Source of the DNA: a bacterium 0.1xD8-71
Lineage (GTDB): Bacteria > Bacillota > Clostridia > Lachnospirales > Lachnospiraceae
Reading direction: 5' to 3'
Length of the DNA stretch: 64,000 nt
NCBI GenBank assembly: GCA_003612405.1
Contig: RAYR01000001.1
Location: 124,001-188,000 of the forward strand
Shown: piece after piece, positions 45,165 through 53,857 of the stretch
How the letters are laid out: each line of letters opens with the position of its first letter
How positions within the stretch are numbered: the stretch's first letter is position 1
The notes under the pieces: generated by a model
Database searches by the model: none
What the model saw: only the letters and a program-made list of their open reading frames with translations
What the model was told of the DNA's origin: nothing
Made by a program: the position numbers and the translations under genes

Positions 45165-46850
45165 GTGGATTCAAATACGATAGACGCCAAGTTGATGGCG
45201 AAAATGTTCCTGGCAGGGGCCAAAAATCTTGAGAGTAAAAAAGAGTGGATCAACGAACTGAATGTTTTTCCGGTGCCGGATGGTGATACGGGCACGAATA
45301 TGACATTGACGATCATGTCTGCGGCCAGAGAGGTTTCTGCACTTTATGATATGGGCGATATTGATATGGTATCCTTGTGCAAGGCCATTTCTTCCGGCTC
45401 CCTGCGCGGCGCAAGAGGTAATTCCGGCGTTATTTTATCGCAGCTGTTCAGGGGATTTACCAAGGGGGTAAAGGAATGTCAGGAGATTACCATTCCTGTA
45501 CTGGCATCTGCTTTTGAAAAGGCGGTGGAGACAGCATATAAGGCGGTTATGAAGCCCAAGGAAGGCACCATCCTGACTGTGGCCAAGGGCGGCGCCATGA
45601 AGGCAAGAGAACTGGCTGATGCGGGTGCCACGGATCTTTCGGAATTTTTATCCCAGGTGATAGCCCATGCGGATGAAGTTCTGGAGCAGACACCGGAGCT
45701 GCTGCCGGTATTAAAGCAGGCCGGAGTGGTTGACTCAGGCGGTCAAGGACTGATGCAGGTATTAAAGGGTGCCTATGACGCCTATCTTGGCAAGGAGATT
45801 GACCTGACACTTGACAAGACAAGTGCTGCCATGGTATCGAAATCCGGTGCGCCCAATTTTGAGGCACAGGCCAATGCAGAGATTAAGTTCGGTTACTGTA
45901 CCGAATTTATCATTATGTTGAACAAGGTGTTTAACATTAAGACAGAGCTGGATTTTAAGGCTTATCTGGAGTCTATCGGTGACTCTATCGTAGTGGTAGC
46001 GGACGAGGATGTGGTAAAGGTGCACGTACATACCAACGATCCGGGTCTGGCAATCCAGAAAGCGTTGAAATACGGTGCACTGTCTAACATGAAGATTGAC
46101 AATATGCGGTTAGAGCATCAGGAGAAACTGTTTAAGCTTTCCCAGAAGGAAGAACCCAAACAGGAAGAAGATGATCTGCCGGGACCGAAGAAAGAGGTCG
46201 GATTTATTGCAGTATCCGTTGGTGAGGGTATCGGGGAAATCTTTAAAGGCCTGGGCGTGGACTATATCATTGAAGGCGGCCAGACCATGAATCCCAGCAC
46301 GGAAGACATGTTAAATGCGATTGATAAAGTGAACGCGGATCATGTGTTTATTCTGCCAAATAATAAAAATATCATTTTGGCGGCCAATCAGGCCCAGTCT
46401 CTTGTGAAGGACAAAAATATTGTGGTGATTCCCACCAAGACTGTGCCCCAGGGCATTACGGCAGTGATCAATTATGTGCCGGATCTTTCGGTGGAGGAAA
46501 ATACCGCCGCCATGATGGAAGAGATGAAGGGTGTGGCCACCGGTCAGGTTACTTATGCAGTAAGAGATACCAATATTGACGGGCAGGAGATCAGGCAGGG
46601 CGATTTCATGGGCCTTGGCGATAAGGGGATTCTCTCAGTGGGAACGGCAATTTCCAGTGTTACCCTCAACATGGTGGAAGCCATGGTGACAGAAGAGATG
46701 GAATTGATCAGTATCTATTATGGTGCTGAGATAACGGAAGAGGACGCCGAGAAGCTGCGGGGGCAGATTGAAGAGAAATTCCCCGATTGTGATATAGAGT
46801 TACAGTACGGCGGCCAGCCAATCTACTATTATATTGTATCGGCGGAATAA
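45165..46850 (+). CDS. fakA: Fatty acid kinase subunit FakA (DAK2-domain, YloV)
   Basis: 561 residues. The N-terminal DhaL/DAK2 kinase domain has NVFPVPDGDTGTNM (metal/ATP Asp residues) and SLRGARGNSGVILSQLF. A middle domain (VDEDVVKVHVHTNDPG, residues ~280-300) and the DegV-like C-terminal domain follow. The start is GTG at 45165, with GAGGGAGG upstream. FakA phosphorylates fatty acids held by DegV/FakB proteins; one such partner lies at 49104. Fully consistent with the family. Confidence 0.93.
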   Translation: MDSNTIDAKLMAKMFLAGAKNLESKKEWINELNVFPVPDGDTGTNMTLTIMSAAREVSALYDMGDIDMVSLCKAISSGSLRGARGNSGVILSQLFRGFTKGVKECQEITIPVLASAFEKAVETAYKAVMKPKEGTILTVAKGGAMKARELADAGATDLSEFLSQVIAHADEVLEQTPELLPVLKQAGVVDSGGQGLMQVLKGAYDAYLGKEIDLTLDKTSAAMVSKSGAPNFEAQANAEIKFGYCTEFIIMLNKVFNIKTELDFKAYLESIGDSIVVVADEDVVKVHVHTNDPGLAIQKALKYGALSNMKIDNMRLEHQEKLFKLSQKEEPKQEEDDLPGPKKEVGFIAVSVGEGIGEIFKGLGVDYIIEGGQTMNPSTEDMLNAIDKVNADHVFILPNNKNIILAANQAQSLVKDKNIVVIPTKTVPQGITAVINYVPDLSVEENTAAMMEEMKGVATGQVTYAVRDTNIDGQEIRQGDFMGLGDKGILSVGTAISSVTLNMVEAMVTEEMELISIYYGAEITEEDAEKLRGQIEEKFPDCDIELQYGGQPIYYYIVSAE

Positions 46851-46865
46851 AACCGGGTTATGAGC

Positions 46866-46899
46866 AAAGACAGTGGGCGTTTTGTCTGCTGTCTTTTTA
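46866..46899 (+). terminator. Rho-independent terminator after fakA
   Basis: AAAGACAG (46866-46873) pairs with CTGTCTTT (46889-46896), followed by more T residues. It lies 15 bases after the stop. Confidence 0.85.
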
Positions 46900-47004
46900 T
46901 GTCTGGCGACATTCTTGCTGATATATGCAGATGGAGTTATAATATAATCTATGATGTGGTAGAAAAAGATCCATAGTGTTGATGCTTTAAAATGGGGAGT
47001 ATTT

Positions 47005-49050
47005 ATGGATATCAAGTCACTTAAGGGGGTCGGGGAGAAAACGGCCGGCCTGTTTCAAAAACTGTACATCACAACAGCGGAAGAGTTGGTGCGCTATTAT
47101 CCCAGGGATTATGAGCAGTTTGCCGGACCTGTTTCACCGGAGAGGGCGCCTTTGGAGGAGATTGCGGCGGTGGCCGGGCAGATTGGGGGAAATGTTTCCA
47201 CCAGACATGTGAGAGGGTTAAGCATCACGACTTTTGAGGCTGTCTGTGAGGGTGTTCGTGTGCATATGACCTATTTTAACATGCCATATTTAAAGAATAG
47301 TTTAAAGCGGGGCATCCCTTACATCTTTCGGGGAAGAGTACAGAGAAAGGGTGTCCATTATGTGATGGAGCAGGCTAAGATCTATAAGCCGGAAGAGTAT
47401 ATGGCGCTGGTGGACCAGCTTTTGCCTCTGTATTCCACGACCAAAGGACTTACTAACAATGCCATCACCAAGGCAGTGCGGCAGGCGGTTTCCCTGGTGG
47501 ATCTGTCTGTGGATCCTCTGCCGGACAAGATCCGGGAAGCGCAGGGCTTTTGTTCCCTGGAGGAGGCTGTGAAGCAGATGCATTTTCCCACAGACCGGGA
47601 GACCTTGGTAAAGGCAAGGGAAAGGCTGGTATTTGATGAGTTCTTCCGCTTTATTCTGGTAATGCGCAGGGTGCGGGATGTGAGTGAGCAGATAAAGAAC
47701 GCCCATCCCATGATTGAGGTGGCGCAGACAGGGCGGTTGATCGAGGCGCTGCCTTATCGGCTCACAGACGCCCAGCTAAGAGTGTGGGGAGAGATTCAGG
47801 CCGATCTGACTTCGGAATACACCATGAACCGTCTGATTCAGGGAGATGTGGGATCCGGTAAGACAATCCTTGCCTTTCTTTCCTTGATCATGTGTGCGGC
47901 TAACGGTTATCAGGGGGCTATGATGGCACCCACGGAAGTACTGGCAAGGCAGCATTATGAGACTTTGGTAAATATGCAGAAGAAGTATGGACTACAGATT
48001 CATCCGGTGCTTCTGACAGGCTCTACACCGGCCAGAGAACGGAAAGAAATCTATGCACAGATAGAGAGCGGCGAGGCGGATATGATTCTGGGGACGCATG
48101 CGCTGATCCAGGAAAAGGTCGTCTATCATAACCTGGCATTGGTGATTACCGATGAACAGCACAGATTTGGGGTAAGACAGCGGGAGAATCTGATGCAGAA
48201 AGGCAATGCCGTGCATGTTCTGGTGATGAGTGCCACGCCGATTCCCAGGACATTGGCTATTATTCTGTATGGGGATCTGCATATTTCCGTACTGGATGAG
48301 CTGCCGGCAGACAGACTGCCCATTAAGAATTGTGTGGTCAATACTTCCTACCGGCAGACAGCTTATAAATTTATAGAAAAGGAAGTGGCTGCCGGCAGAC
48401 AGGTGTATGTGATCTGTCCCATGGTGGAAGAAGGAGAGATGGAGGAGCTGGAGGATGTGGGCTCATATACGTTGAAGCTTAAGCAGGCGCTCTCGCCGTC
48501 CATTCAGATTGCTTCCCTTCACGGCCGCATGAAGCCGGCACAGAAGAACCGGATCATGGAAGAATTTGCGGCCCATCATATAGATGTGCTGGTATCCACC
48601 ACTGTCATTGAGGTGGGCATCAATGTGCCGAACGCCACTGTGATGATGGTGGAGAACGCAGAACGGTTCGGTCTGGCACAGCTACATCAGCTGCGGGGGC
48701 GTGTGGGACGAGGCGACAAACAGTCCTACTGTATTTTTATCAGTAAGTCCGAACGGCCGGAGACCATGAAACGGCTTAAGATACTCAATGAATCCAATGA
48801 CGGCTTCTATATCGCCAGTCAGGATCTTTCCCTGCGGGGGCCGGGGGATCTGTTTGGTATCAGACAGAGCGGAGATTTAAGGTTTGTGCTGGGAGATATT
48901 TATCAGGACGCCGCCCTGCTACAGTGTGCCAGTGACTGGGCAGATAGAATCCTTATGGAAGACAAGGAACTGTCTGGGGAAGAATATCGTACTTTGCGGG
49001 CGGGTTTGGAACAGGATATGATAAATGAGGTTGACTTTAGGACTATCTGA
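47005..49050 (+). CDS. recG: ATP-dependent DNA helicase RecG
   Basis: 681 residues. The N-terminal wedge/OB-fold domain (KGVGEKTAGLFQKL) binds forked DNA. Helicase motifs are I GDVGSGKTILA, II ITDEQHRFGV (DEQH), III MSATPIPRTLA, V VSTTVIEVGINVPNA and VI QLHQLRGRVGRG. RecG remodels stalled forks and Holliday junctions. The start ATG at 47005 has a GGGGAG-type site. Complete and normal. Confidence 0.97.
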   Translation: MDIKSLKGVGEKTAGLFQKLYITTAEELVRYYPRDYEQFAGPVSPERAPLEEIAAVAGQIGGNVSTRHVRGLSITTFEAVCEGVRVHMTYFNMPYLKNSLKRGIPYIFRGRVQRKGVHYVMEQAKIYKPEEYMALVDQLLPLYSTTKGLTNNAITKAVRQAVSLVDLSVDPLPDKIREAQGFCSLEEAVKQMHFPTDRETLVKARERLVFDEFFRFILVMRRVRDVSEQIKNAHPMIEVAQTGRLIEALPYRLTDAQLRVWGEIQADLTSEYTMNRLIQGDVGSGKTILAFLSLIMCAANGYQGAMMAPTEVLARQHYETLVNMQKKYGLQIHPVLLTGSTPARERKEIYAQIESGEADMILGTHALIQEKVVYHNLALVITDEQHRFGVRQRENLMQKGNAVHVLVMSATPIPRTLAIILYGDLHISVLDELPADRLPIKNCVVNTSYRQTAYKFIEKEVAAGRQVYVICPMVEEGEMEELEDVGSYTLKLKQALSPSIQIASLHGRMKPAQKNRIMEEFAAHHIDVLVSTTVIEVGINVPNATVMMVENAERFGLAQLHQLRGRVGRGDKQSYCIFISKSERPETMKRLKILNESNDGFYIASQDLSLRGPGDLFGIRQSGDLRFVLGDIYQDAALLQCASDWADRILMEDKELSGEEYRTLRAGLEQDMINEVDFRTI

Positions 49051-49103
49051 CAGTAAGATTATAAGATAGGATATTTTAGAGAAAGTGGGAGAAACGGACT
49101 TCT

Positions 49104-49976
49104 ATGGCAAAGAAAATCGCAGTGATTACCGACAGTAACAGTGGCATTACCCAGTCTCAGGCAAAGGAGTGTGGACTCTATGTACTGCCGATGCCTTTTA
49201 TGATTGATGACGAGACTTTTTATGAAGATATTACACTGACGCAGGATGCCTTTTATGAGAGGCTGGCAGGCGGAGCAGATGTGATAACCAGTCAGCCCAG
49301 CCCGGATTCTATTTTACAGCTGTGGGATGAGGTGCTTAAAGAGTACGATGAGATTGTGCACATTCCCATGTCCAGCGGACTTAGCGGTTCCTGTCAGAGT
49401 GCCTTGATGCTTTCAGAGGATTATGATGGCAGAGTGCAGGTGGTGAATAACCAGCGGATTTCCGTGACCCAGAGGCAGTCGGCAATGGATGCCCTTGCCC
49501 TGGCTAAGAATGGCATGGATGCGGCCGCTATCCGGCAGTTTCTGGAGGACGATAAATTTAATTCCAGTATTTATATTATGCTGGATACATTATATTATCT
49601 CAAAAAGGGCGGGAGAATCACCCCGGCGGCGGCCGCTTTGGGAACCATCCTGCGCCTGAAACCGGTATTACAGATACAGGGAGACAAGCTGGATGCTTTT
49701 GCCAAGGCCCGGACAGTATCCCAGGGCAAATCCATTATGATCAATGCCATCCGGGGAGATATGGAGAAGCGATTTGGCGGTGCGGCAGCGGATAATATCT
49801 GGTTACAGGTGGCATACACCTATGATCTGGCGGCGGCCGAGCAGCTTAAAAAAGAGGTTATGGAGGTATTTCCGGGATTTGATGTGCATATGGATCCGTT
49901 GTCCTTAAGCGTGGCCTGTCACATCGGGCCTGGGGCACTGGCGGTAGCCTGCTGTAAGAAAATAGGAGCAATATAG
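49104..49976 (+). CDS. DegV-family fatty-acid-binding protein (FakB-like)
   Basis: 290 residues with DegV motifs: AVITDSNSGI at the start, VITSQPSPD, IPMSSGLSGSCQSA and LKKGGRITPAAAALG. DegV/FakB proteins hold a fatty acid while FakA phosphorylates the carboxyl group; fakA lies 2.2 kb upstream with recG between. The C-terminal HIGPGALAV is usual. A terminator follows at 49984. Confidence 0.93.
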   Translation: MAKKIAVITDSNSGITQSQAKECGLYVLPMPFMIDDETFYEDITLTQDAFYERLAGGADVITSQPSPDSILQLWDEVLKEYDEIVHIPMSSGLSGSCQSALMLSEDYDGRVQVVNNQRISVTQRQSAMDALALAKNGMDAAAIRQFLEDDKFNSSIYIMLDTLYYLKKGGRITPAAAALGTILRLKPVLQIQGDKLDAFAKARTVSQGKSIMINAIRGDMEKRFGGAAADNIWLQVAYTYDLAAAEQLKKEVMEVFPGFDVHMDPLSLSVACHIGPGALAVACCKKIGAI

Positions 49977-49983
49977 AGCATAC

Positions 49984-50020
49984 AAAACCCGGAAGTAGAC
50001 AGTAACTGCCGGGTTTTACT
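49984..50020 (+). terminator. Rho-independent terminator after the degV gene
   Basis: AAAACCCGG (49984-49992) pairs perfectly with CCGGGTTTT (50009-50017), with a 16-base loop. Confidence 0.9.
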
Positions 50021-50194
50021 GTGGAACAGGACAGGCAGGATGAAAGGTTTGACAGAGACGATGACAGGATATACAGCAACAGATGATAAGAAAGAAGAGA
50101 GACTGCAAAGGGAATATATGGAGAAAGCCGCTCTGCATGTGGCGGCTTTGAAGGAAGAACTGGGGCGTGTCCCCCGTGGATGTGTGGTTACCTT

Positions 50195-50215
50195 TGGCTG
50201 TCAAATGAATACCGA
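50195..50215. other. Left attachment junction (attL or attR) in miaB
   Basis: Host coding homology ends at the codons for GCQMN (50196-50210), and element sequence follows. The crossover core cannot be fixed without the other end. Large serine recombinases usually use a core of 2-3 bases, so the site is somewhere in or just before this stretch. Confidence 0.7.
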
Positions 50216-50226
50216 ACGCGAGATTG

Positions 50227-50252
50227 AAAAAGCCGCTAAAATGCGGCTTTTT
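50227..50252 (-). terminator. Bidirectional terminator between the junction and the recombinase gene
   Basis: AAAAAGCCGC (50227-50236), a 6-base loop and GCGGCTTTTT (50243-50252) form a perfect 10-bp stem with A and T tails. It ends the recombinase transcript and also stops transcription entering from miaB. Confidence 0.9.
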
Positions 50253-50328
50253 CTGTTTAGGGTAGAAATATAAGGGCAGAGAGTTAAAACGGGCAGGACG
50301 GGGCGCAGGGGAGCGCAGACGGGGCATT

Positions 50329-52047
50329 TTACACGGTGGCGTCGTCCTGATAGACAAAGCGGTTCCGAAGTCCGTTTTTGAATACAATTTCGACGGGATC
50401 CCCGTCCTTTACCGTGATATGATCCACAATCATATTGACGAAATTCTTCAGGACGAGGGCGTCAACGGACGCGGCAAAGTCTGAATAGACGATATGATCC
50501 GCGCCTTGCAGACGGTAGGACAAAAGGAACGACGAAGCGGAGTTCACAAACGACAGTTCCGCCGCCGCCGAATACGATTCATCGGTCAGGGCGTCGGCGA
50601 TCTTGTTATTGATCCGTGTCAGTTGTTCCGTAAGTTCGGAACGGGTGGAAAGATATTCCGCTTCGGACATGGCGTCATCATCGAATAGATACGCCTTTTT
50701 CAGACGGTCGAGGGCGCGGGACAGTCTGGCGGCTTCCGCCCGAAGTCCTGACAGTTCCGGCACATCCTTTTTATCGGAATCAGGCGGCGCGGGAATATAT
50801 GTCACGCCGGAGCCGGGCGCGATCGTTCCACGGATCGCCTGATAGATAATATCCAGATCGGACGGATCAATGTAGCGGATCCGCGAAAATTCGTCCCCGG
50901 ATAACAATATCCGTTCCAGATCGGCGGGCGTTCCTATTTTGGCGCGGCTTTTTGTCGCCTGAACCAGATTCCGAACATAATTGAAAAAGAACGCCCCGAT
51001 AATGACATCAGACGCCCCGGACGCGTCACAAGCGCGGTATGTACGCCGGGACGTACAAACATATAATGACGGCTGAAAACCGTTCAGACGCTTTTTGTCA
51101 AGGCGGCTAACCTGAAACGACGCGCCGCAGTAGGAACACTTCAGGATCCCGCCCGCGAATACATGGACGTGTTTTTTTATGTGTGGATTATGTGGAGTCT
51201 GCGACTTCGCGCCGTTCTCTTTAATAACGGCATTCACGCGTTCCCACAATTCAGGATCCACAAGCGGGGGAAATACGCCGGGAATATAAATGACTTCATT
51301 TTCCGGTTTTTTCGCACCACGCGCGGAACCGCGATAATTATATCTGTAATCGCCTTTATTCATTGGATTATGAAGAAAATTAAGGATCGTTGTCGTCGTC
51401 CATTTTCCGCCGCGCTTCGTCCGAATATCATTGTCATAACAGTAATCGCGGACTTTAGCCGTTGAATGTGTTTCATCATACACACGATAGAGCGTCCGCG
51501 CATTTTCGGATTCAATCGGATCATGTTCCGGGAATTCTGTTTCAGGGTTCCATTTCCACCCGAACGGCATACGCGCCCCGTTCCACTTTCCAGACATGGC
51601 GCGGTCGATCATTACGCCGATGACACGTTCGGACGTCAATTTCCGCTCCAGTTCCGCGAAAACAAGAATGATTTTCAGGACGGCTTCGCCGATAGCGGAC
51701 GAAGTGTCAAACTGTTCGTTTAAGGATATGAAAGTCACGCGGTATTTTTTGAATTCGTCATACATCACGGAAAAGTCAACCAGATTCCGGGATATGCGGT
51801 CAATCTTATAAACGACGACGTGGGATATTTCCCCGGCGCGGATCTTTTTCATCATGCGGAGGAACGCCGGGCGGTCGGTATTTTTGCCGGACTTCCCGGC
51901 GTCCTCAAACAGTTCCATTTTTTCGGCGTGTAAGATATGTTTACAATATGCCGACAGTTCTTTCTTCTGGAACGGCAGGGAATCCTTGTCGATCTGATAC
52001 CCGGTCGAAACACGGGTATATAATGCAACTATTTTCTGTTCATTCAT
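50329..52047 (-). CDS. Large serine recombinase (integrase)
   Basis: 572 residues. The resolvase-type catalytic domain starts ALYTRVSTGYQIDKDSLP, with nucleophile Ser14, and contains KIDRISRNLVDF and FAELERKLTSERV. A Recombinase domain (GKWNGARMPFGWKW), a zinc-ribbon domain (KCSYCGASF and later Cys residues) and a coiled-coil motif near residues 430-490 follow. The true start is ATG 52047, preceded by AAGGAATCAAACC, a leader shared with other element genes. It lies next to the miaB junction and should integrate and excise the element. Confidence 0.95.
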   Translation of the reverse strand: MNEQKIVALYTRVSTGYQIDKDSLPFQKKELSAYCKHILHAEKMELFEDAGKSGKNTDRPAFLRMMKKIRAGEISHVVVYKIDRISRNLVDFSVMYDEFKKYRVTFISLNEQFDTSSAIGEAVLKIILVFAELERKLTSERVIGVMIDRAMSGKWNGARMPFGWKWNPETEFPEHDPIESENARTLYRVYDETHSTAKVRDYCYDNDIRTKRGGKWTTTTILNFLHNPMNKGDYRYNYRGSARGAKKPENEVIYIPGVFPPLVDPELWERVNAVIKENGAKSQTPHNPHIKKHVHVFAGGILKCSYCGASFQVSRLDKKRLNGFQPSLYVCTSRRTYRACDASGASDVIIGAFFFNYVRNLVQATKSRAKIGTPADLERILLSGDEFSRIRYIDPSDLDIIYQAIRGTIAPGSGVTYIPAPPDSDKKDVPELSGLRAEAARLSRALDRLKKAYLFDDDAMSEAEYLSTRSELTEQLTRINNKIADALTDESYSAAAELSFVNSASSFLLSYRLQGADHIVYSDFAASVDALVLKNFVNMIVDHITVKDGDPVEIVFKNGLRNRFVYQDDATV

Positions 52048-52072
52048 GGTTTGATTCCTTTTCAAAAAAATA

Positions 52073-52780
52073 TTATTGTTTCAGGTTGCGCCGTTTCCTG
52101 ATTCCGAAATATAGGCAGACGCCGCCGATCAGAAGTCCGACGAATCCGGTAAAAATATCGGTCGGAAAATTACCGACGCCGCCGATCAGGAACAGGACGC
52201 CGATCACGATCAGGGCGATCGAAGCCGCGCCGCCCTTTTTCTTTTCAGGAGCGGTAGCAGGGGACGGGGCAGATCCAGAATAAGCAGATCCGGCAGCAGG
52301 GGACGACGTGGCAGAAGGAGGAACAGGCGCGACTTCTGGTTCCTGTTCTGCCTGACGTGTGTATATGTAAAGATCGGCAAAAAGTTCGCAGGAATCTTTT
52401 TCAACCTTTAATTTGTCGTCATCCTCATAAAGACGTTTATACTTACCGCCGCCGATCTCAACCTTTACATGGTCAAAGTCGGGAGATTTTAGCAAATTCT
52501 TTACATGACTGCAGGAGCCGCGTTTGACATACCCGATCAGAATTCCTTTAACTTCAACACGAACGGCGTTCGGATCATGTTCGTTCGTGGGTTCTGGAAC
52601 AAGCGAAGCGTTGCAATCATCGAAAGAATATTCAAACACGCGATCGCCGACGTCGTATGTTTCGGAAAGTTCCTTCACGGACAACGAATAATCGTCGTTT
52701 TCATAAGCAATATCTTTCATTATGGAATCTGAATAATGAGAAACGCCCGCAACTTGAAATTTTTCTTTTTTGTAATTCAT
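52073..52780 (-). CDS. HIRAN-domain protein with C-terminal membrane helices
   Basis: 235 residues. Residues ~1-110 contain a HIRAN-like core (LVPEPTNEHDPNAVRVEV, ILIGYVKRGSC), a fold that binds DNA 3' ends in other proteins. A Pro/Ala/Ser linker (about 140-170) and two hydrophobic helices (near 180-198 and 205-225) follow. Standalone HIRAN proteins occur on mobile elements, sometimes near defence genes. It lies 26 bases upstream of the recombinase on the same strand, with AAAGGATG before the ATG. Role unknown. Confidence 0.8.
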   Translation of the reverse strand: MNYKKEKFQVAGVSHYSDSIMKDIAYENDDYSLSVKELSETYDVGDRVFEYSFDDCNASLVPEPTNEHDPNAVRVEVKGILIGYVKRGSCSHVKNLLKSPDFDHVKVEIGGGKYKRLYEDDDKLKVEKDSCELFADLYIYTRQAEQEPEVAPVPPSATSSPAAGSAYSGSAPSPATAPEKKKGGAASIALIVIGVLFLIGGVGNFPTDIFTGFVGLLIGGVCLYFGIRKRRNLKQ

Positions 52781-52807
52781 AAAAATGCATCCTTTCTTGA
52801 ATATAGT

Positions 52808-53146
52808 TTAATATGTATCATCCAGACCGAGAGAACGAAGGAACATATTCCGTTCGCCGTCTGATAATAACCTGAAACGCATTATAATTTGACGTTCAAG
52901 CGGGGAAAGCAAAATTTCTTCGTTATCAGAAGCGGGGTTCGCGCTATCTTCCCAACCCATAAGAAAACCGGGAGAACAACGAAGAACGCGGGAAAGTGCT
53001 TCTATTTTATCAATACCCATGTTTTGAATATCGCCGCTTTCATATCTCGAAACGGTTCCTTCCGAAACGCCTAACGCCTTTGCGACTTGTTTCAAAGTTA
53101 GATTTAATTCCAGACGTCGCCGCTTTATTATCTCTTGAACACTCAC
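52808..53146 (-). CDS. XRE-family repressor, CI-like
   Basis: 112 residues. The helix-turn-helix is at residues ~10-50 (LTLKQVAKALGVSEGTVSRYESG), followed by SPGFLMGWE and a short C-terminal helical part. There is no LexA-type peptidase domain, so release would not use self-cleavage. The start is GTG 53146, with AAAGGTGGT 5-6 bases before it; ATG 53164 lacks a ribosome site. It is divergent from a Cro-like gene with paired operators between them, the layout of a lysogeny switch. Confidence 0.88.
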   Translation of the reverse strand: MSVQEIIKRRRLELNLTLKQVAKALGVSEGTVSRYESGDIQNMGIDKIEALSRVLRCSPGFLMGWEDSANPASDNEEILLSPLERQIIMRFRLLSDGERNMFLRSLGLDDTY

Positions 53147-53182
53147 AATTACACCACCTTTCATATATCAATGAACACATCA

Positions 53183-53212
53183 ATAATATAATAAAACTTG
53201 CAAAAATGCAAT
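53183..53212 (-). promoter_or_regulatory. Repressor-gene promoter overlapped by operator 1
   Basis: On the minus strand, TTGCAT (53211-53206), a 17-base spacer and TATTAT (53188-53183) form a promoter for the CI-like gene. Operator CTTGCAAAAATGCAAT (53197-53212) covers its -35, allowing autoregulation. Confidence 0.75.
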
Positions 53213-53236
53213 AAAAACTTACGGAAAAGAAAAAAA

Positions 53237-53298
53237 CTTGTTGACAATGCAAGTTTATGTGCTATTATACATAATATAAAGACTTGCGTATCCGCAAG
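53237..53298 (+). promoter_or_regulatory. Early rightward promoter with operators 2 and 3
   Basis: TTGACA (53241-53246), 16 bases and TATTAT (53263-53268) form the promoter. Operator 2, CTTGTTGACAATGCAAG (53237-53253), covers the -35. Operator 3, CTTGCGTATCCGCAAG (53283-53298), lies in the leader just before the ribosome site. Shared pattern: CTTGC-N6-GCAAG (operator 2 is one base longer). Confidence 0.8.
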
Positions 53299-53317
53299 AA
53301 GAAAGGAGAAAAATAAC

Positions 53318-53557
53318 ATGGTAGATATCAAAGAAATTAAAGCGCAGTTGAAGCGGGCGGGAATGACACAAACGGAACTTGCAAGAAGCGTTGAAATGGA
53401 TCCTTCTACACTGAACAGAAAGATCAATAATTCAGAAGGCGAAACGCTGACCGTAAAAGAAGCGACACAGATTGCGGAAACGCTAAAAATTCCGCGTGAT
53501 ATGCTGACAAATATTTTTTTTGCTTCAAGACTTGCGGAAACGCAAGTTACAGCATAA
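53318..53557 (+). CDS. Small XRE-family regulator, Cro-like
   Basis: 79 residues: IKAQLKRAGMTQTELARSVEMD is the helix-turn-helix, then STLNRKIN and PRDMLTNIFF. AAAGGAG is 8 bases upstream of ATG 53318. It is the first gene of the rightward element operon. The 3' end contains a perfect copy of the operator (CTTGCGGAAACGCAAG, 53531-53546) within codons LAETQ, so the coding sequence doubles as a binding site. Confidence 0.88.
   Translation: MVDIKEIKAQLKRAGMTQTELARSVEMDPSTLNRKINNSEGETLTVKEATQIAETLKIPRDMLTNIFFASRLAETQVTA
53531..53546. promoter_or_regulatory. Operator 4 inside the Cro-like gene
   Basis: CTTGCG-GAAA-CGCAAG is a perfect inverted repeat, of the same type as operators 1-3 in the divergent control region, 233 bases downstream of operator 3. 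Suitable for looping or roadblock repression. Confidence 0.7.
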
Positions 53558-53575
53558 AAGAAAGGGGTTCAGGAT

Positions 53576-53857
53576 ATGCAGAAAAAAATAAAGAAGTTAA
53601 ACGCGTTCGCTGAAAAAGACTGTAACAAATGCGAACTACGCGCCGCCTGTCATCTTGCAAATGCAGATTGGCAGCAGGCAAAAAGGGATTATCCGTGTTT
53701 TTGGGCGACAGACGGATTAGTTTTAGATATCACGAGCAGATATCACAATGGAAAAGCAGAGGAAAAGCAGCGAACAATCAAGCGTTTGCTGGCGGTCGTA
53801 TTCGTCGAAAGTCTGGCGGTCACAGCTTTAACAGTTTTTCTATTATTTGCCAGATAA
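53576..53857 (+). CDS. Small Cys-rich protein with C-terminal membrane helix
   Basis: 93 residues: KDCNKCELRAACHLA gives C-x2-C-x5-C, then YPCFWATDG, and a hydrophobic end (VFVESLAVTALTVFLLFAR) that should anchor it in the membrane. The leader AGAAAGGGGTTCAGGATATG is identical to that of the gene at 54164. The last 38 bases overlap a minus-strand gene. Unknown function; the Cys set could bind a metal. Confidence 0.7.
   Translation: MQKKIKKLNAFAEKDCNKCELRAACHLANADWQQAKRDYPCFWATDGLVLDITSRYHNGKAEEKQRTIKRLLAVVFVESLAVTALTVFLLFAR

Larger units (their letters stand above)
50040..50273 (+). pseudogene. miaB: miaB 5' fragment, cut by the mobile element
   Basis: MiaB is the radical-SAM methylthiotransferase acting on i6A37 of tRNA. 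The fragment has the usual N-terminal extension and enters the MTTase domain (GRVPRGCVVTFGCQMN). The family continues with a conserved ARxSEK segment, but here homology stops after FGCQMN (about 50210). An unrelated tail (TEREIEKAAKMRLF) runs to a stop at 50273. The rest, including the CxxxCxxC radical-SAM motif, must lie beyond the element's far end, outside the window. In the integrated state no functional MiaB can be made from this start. Confidence 0.9.
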
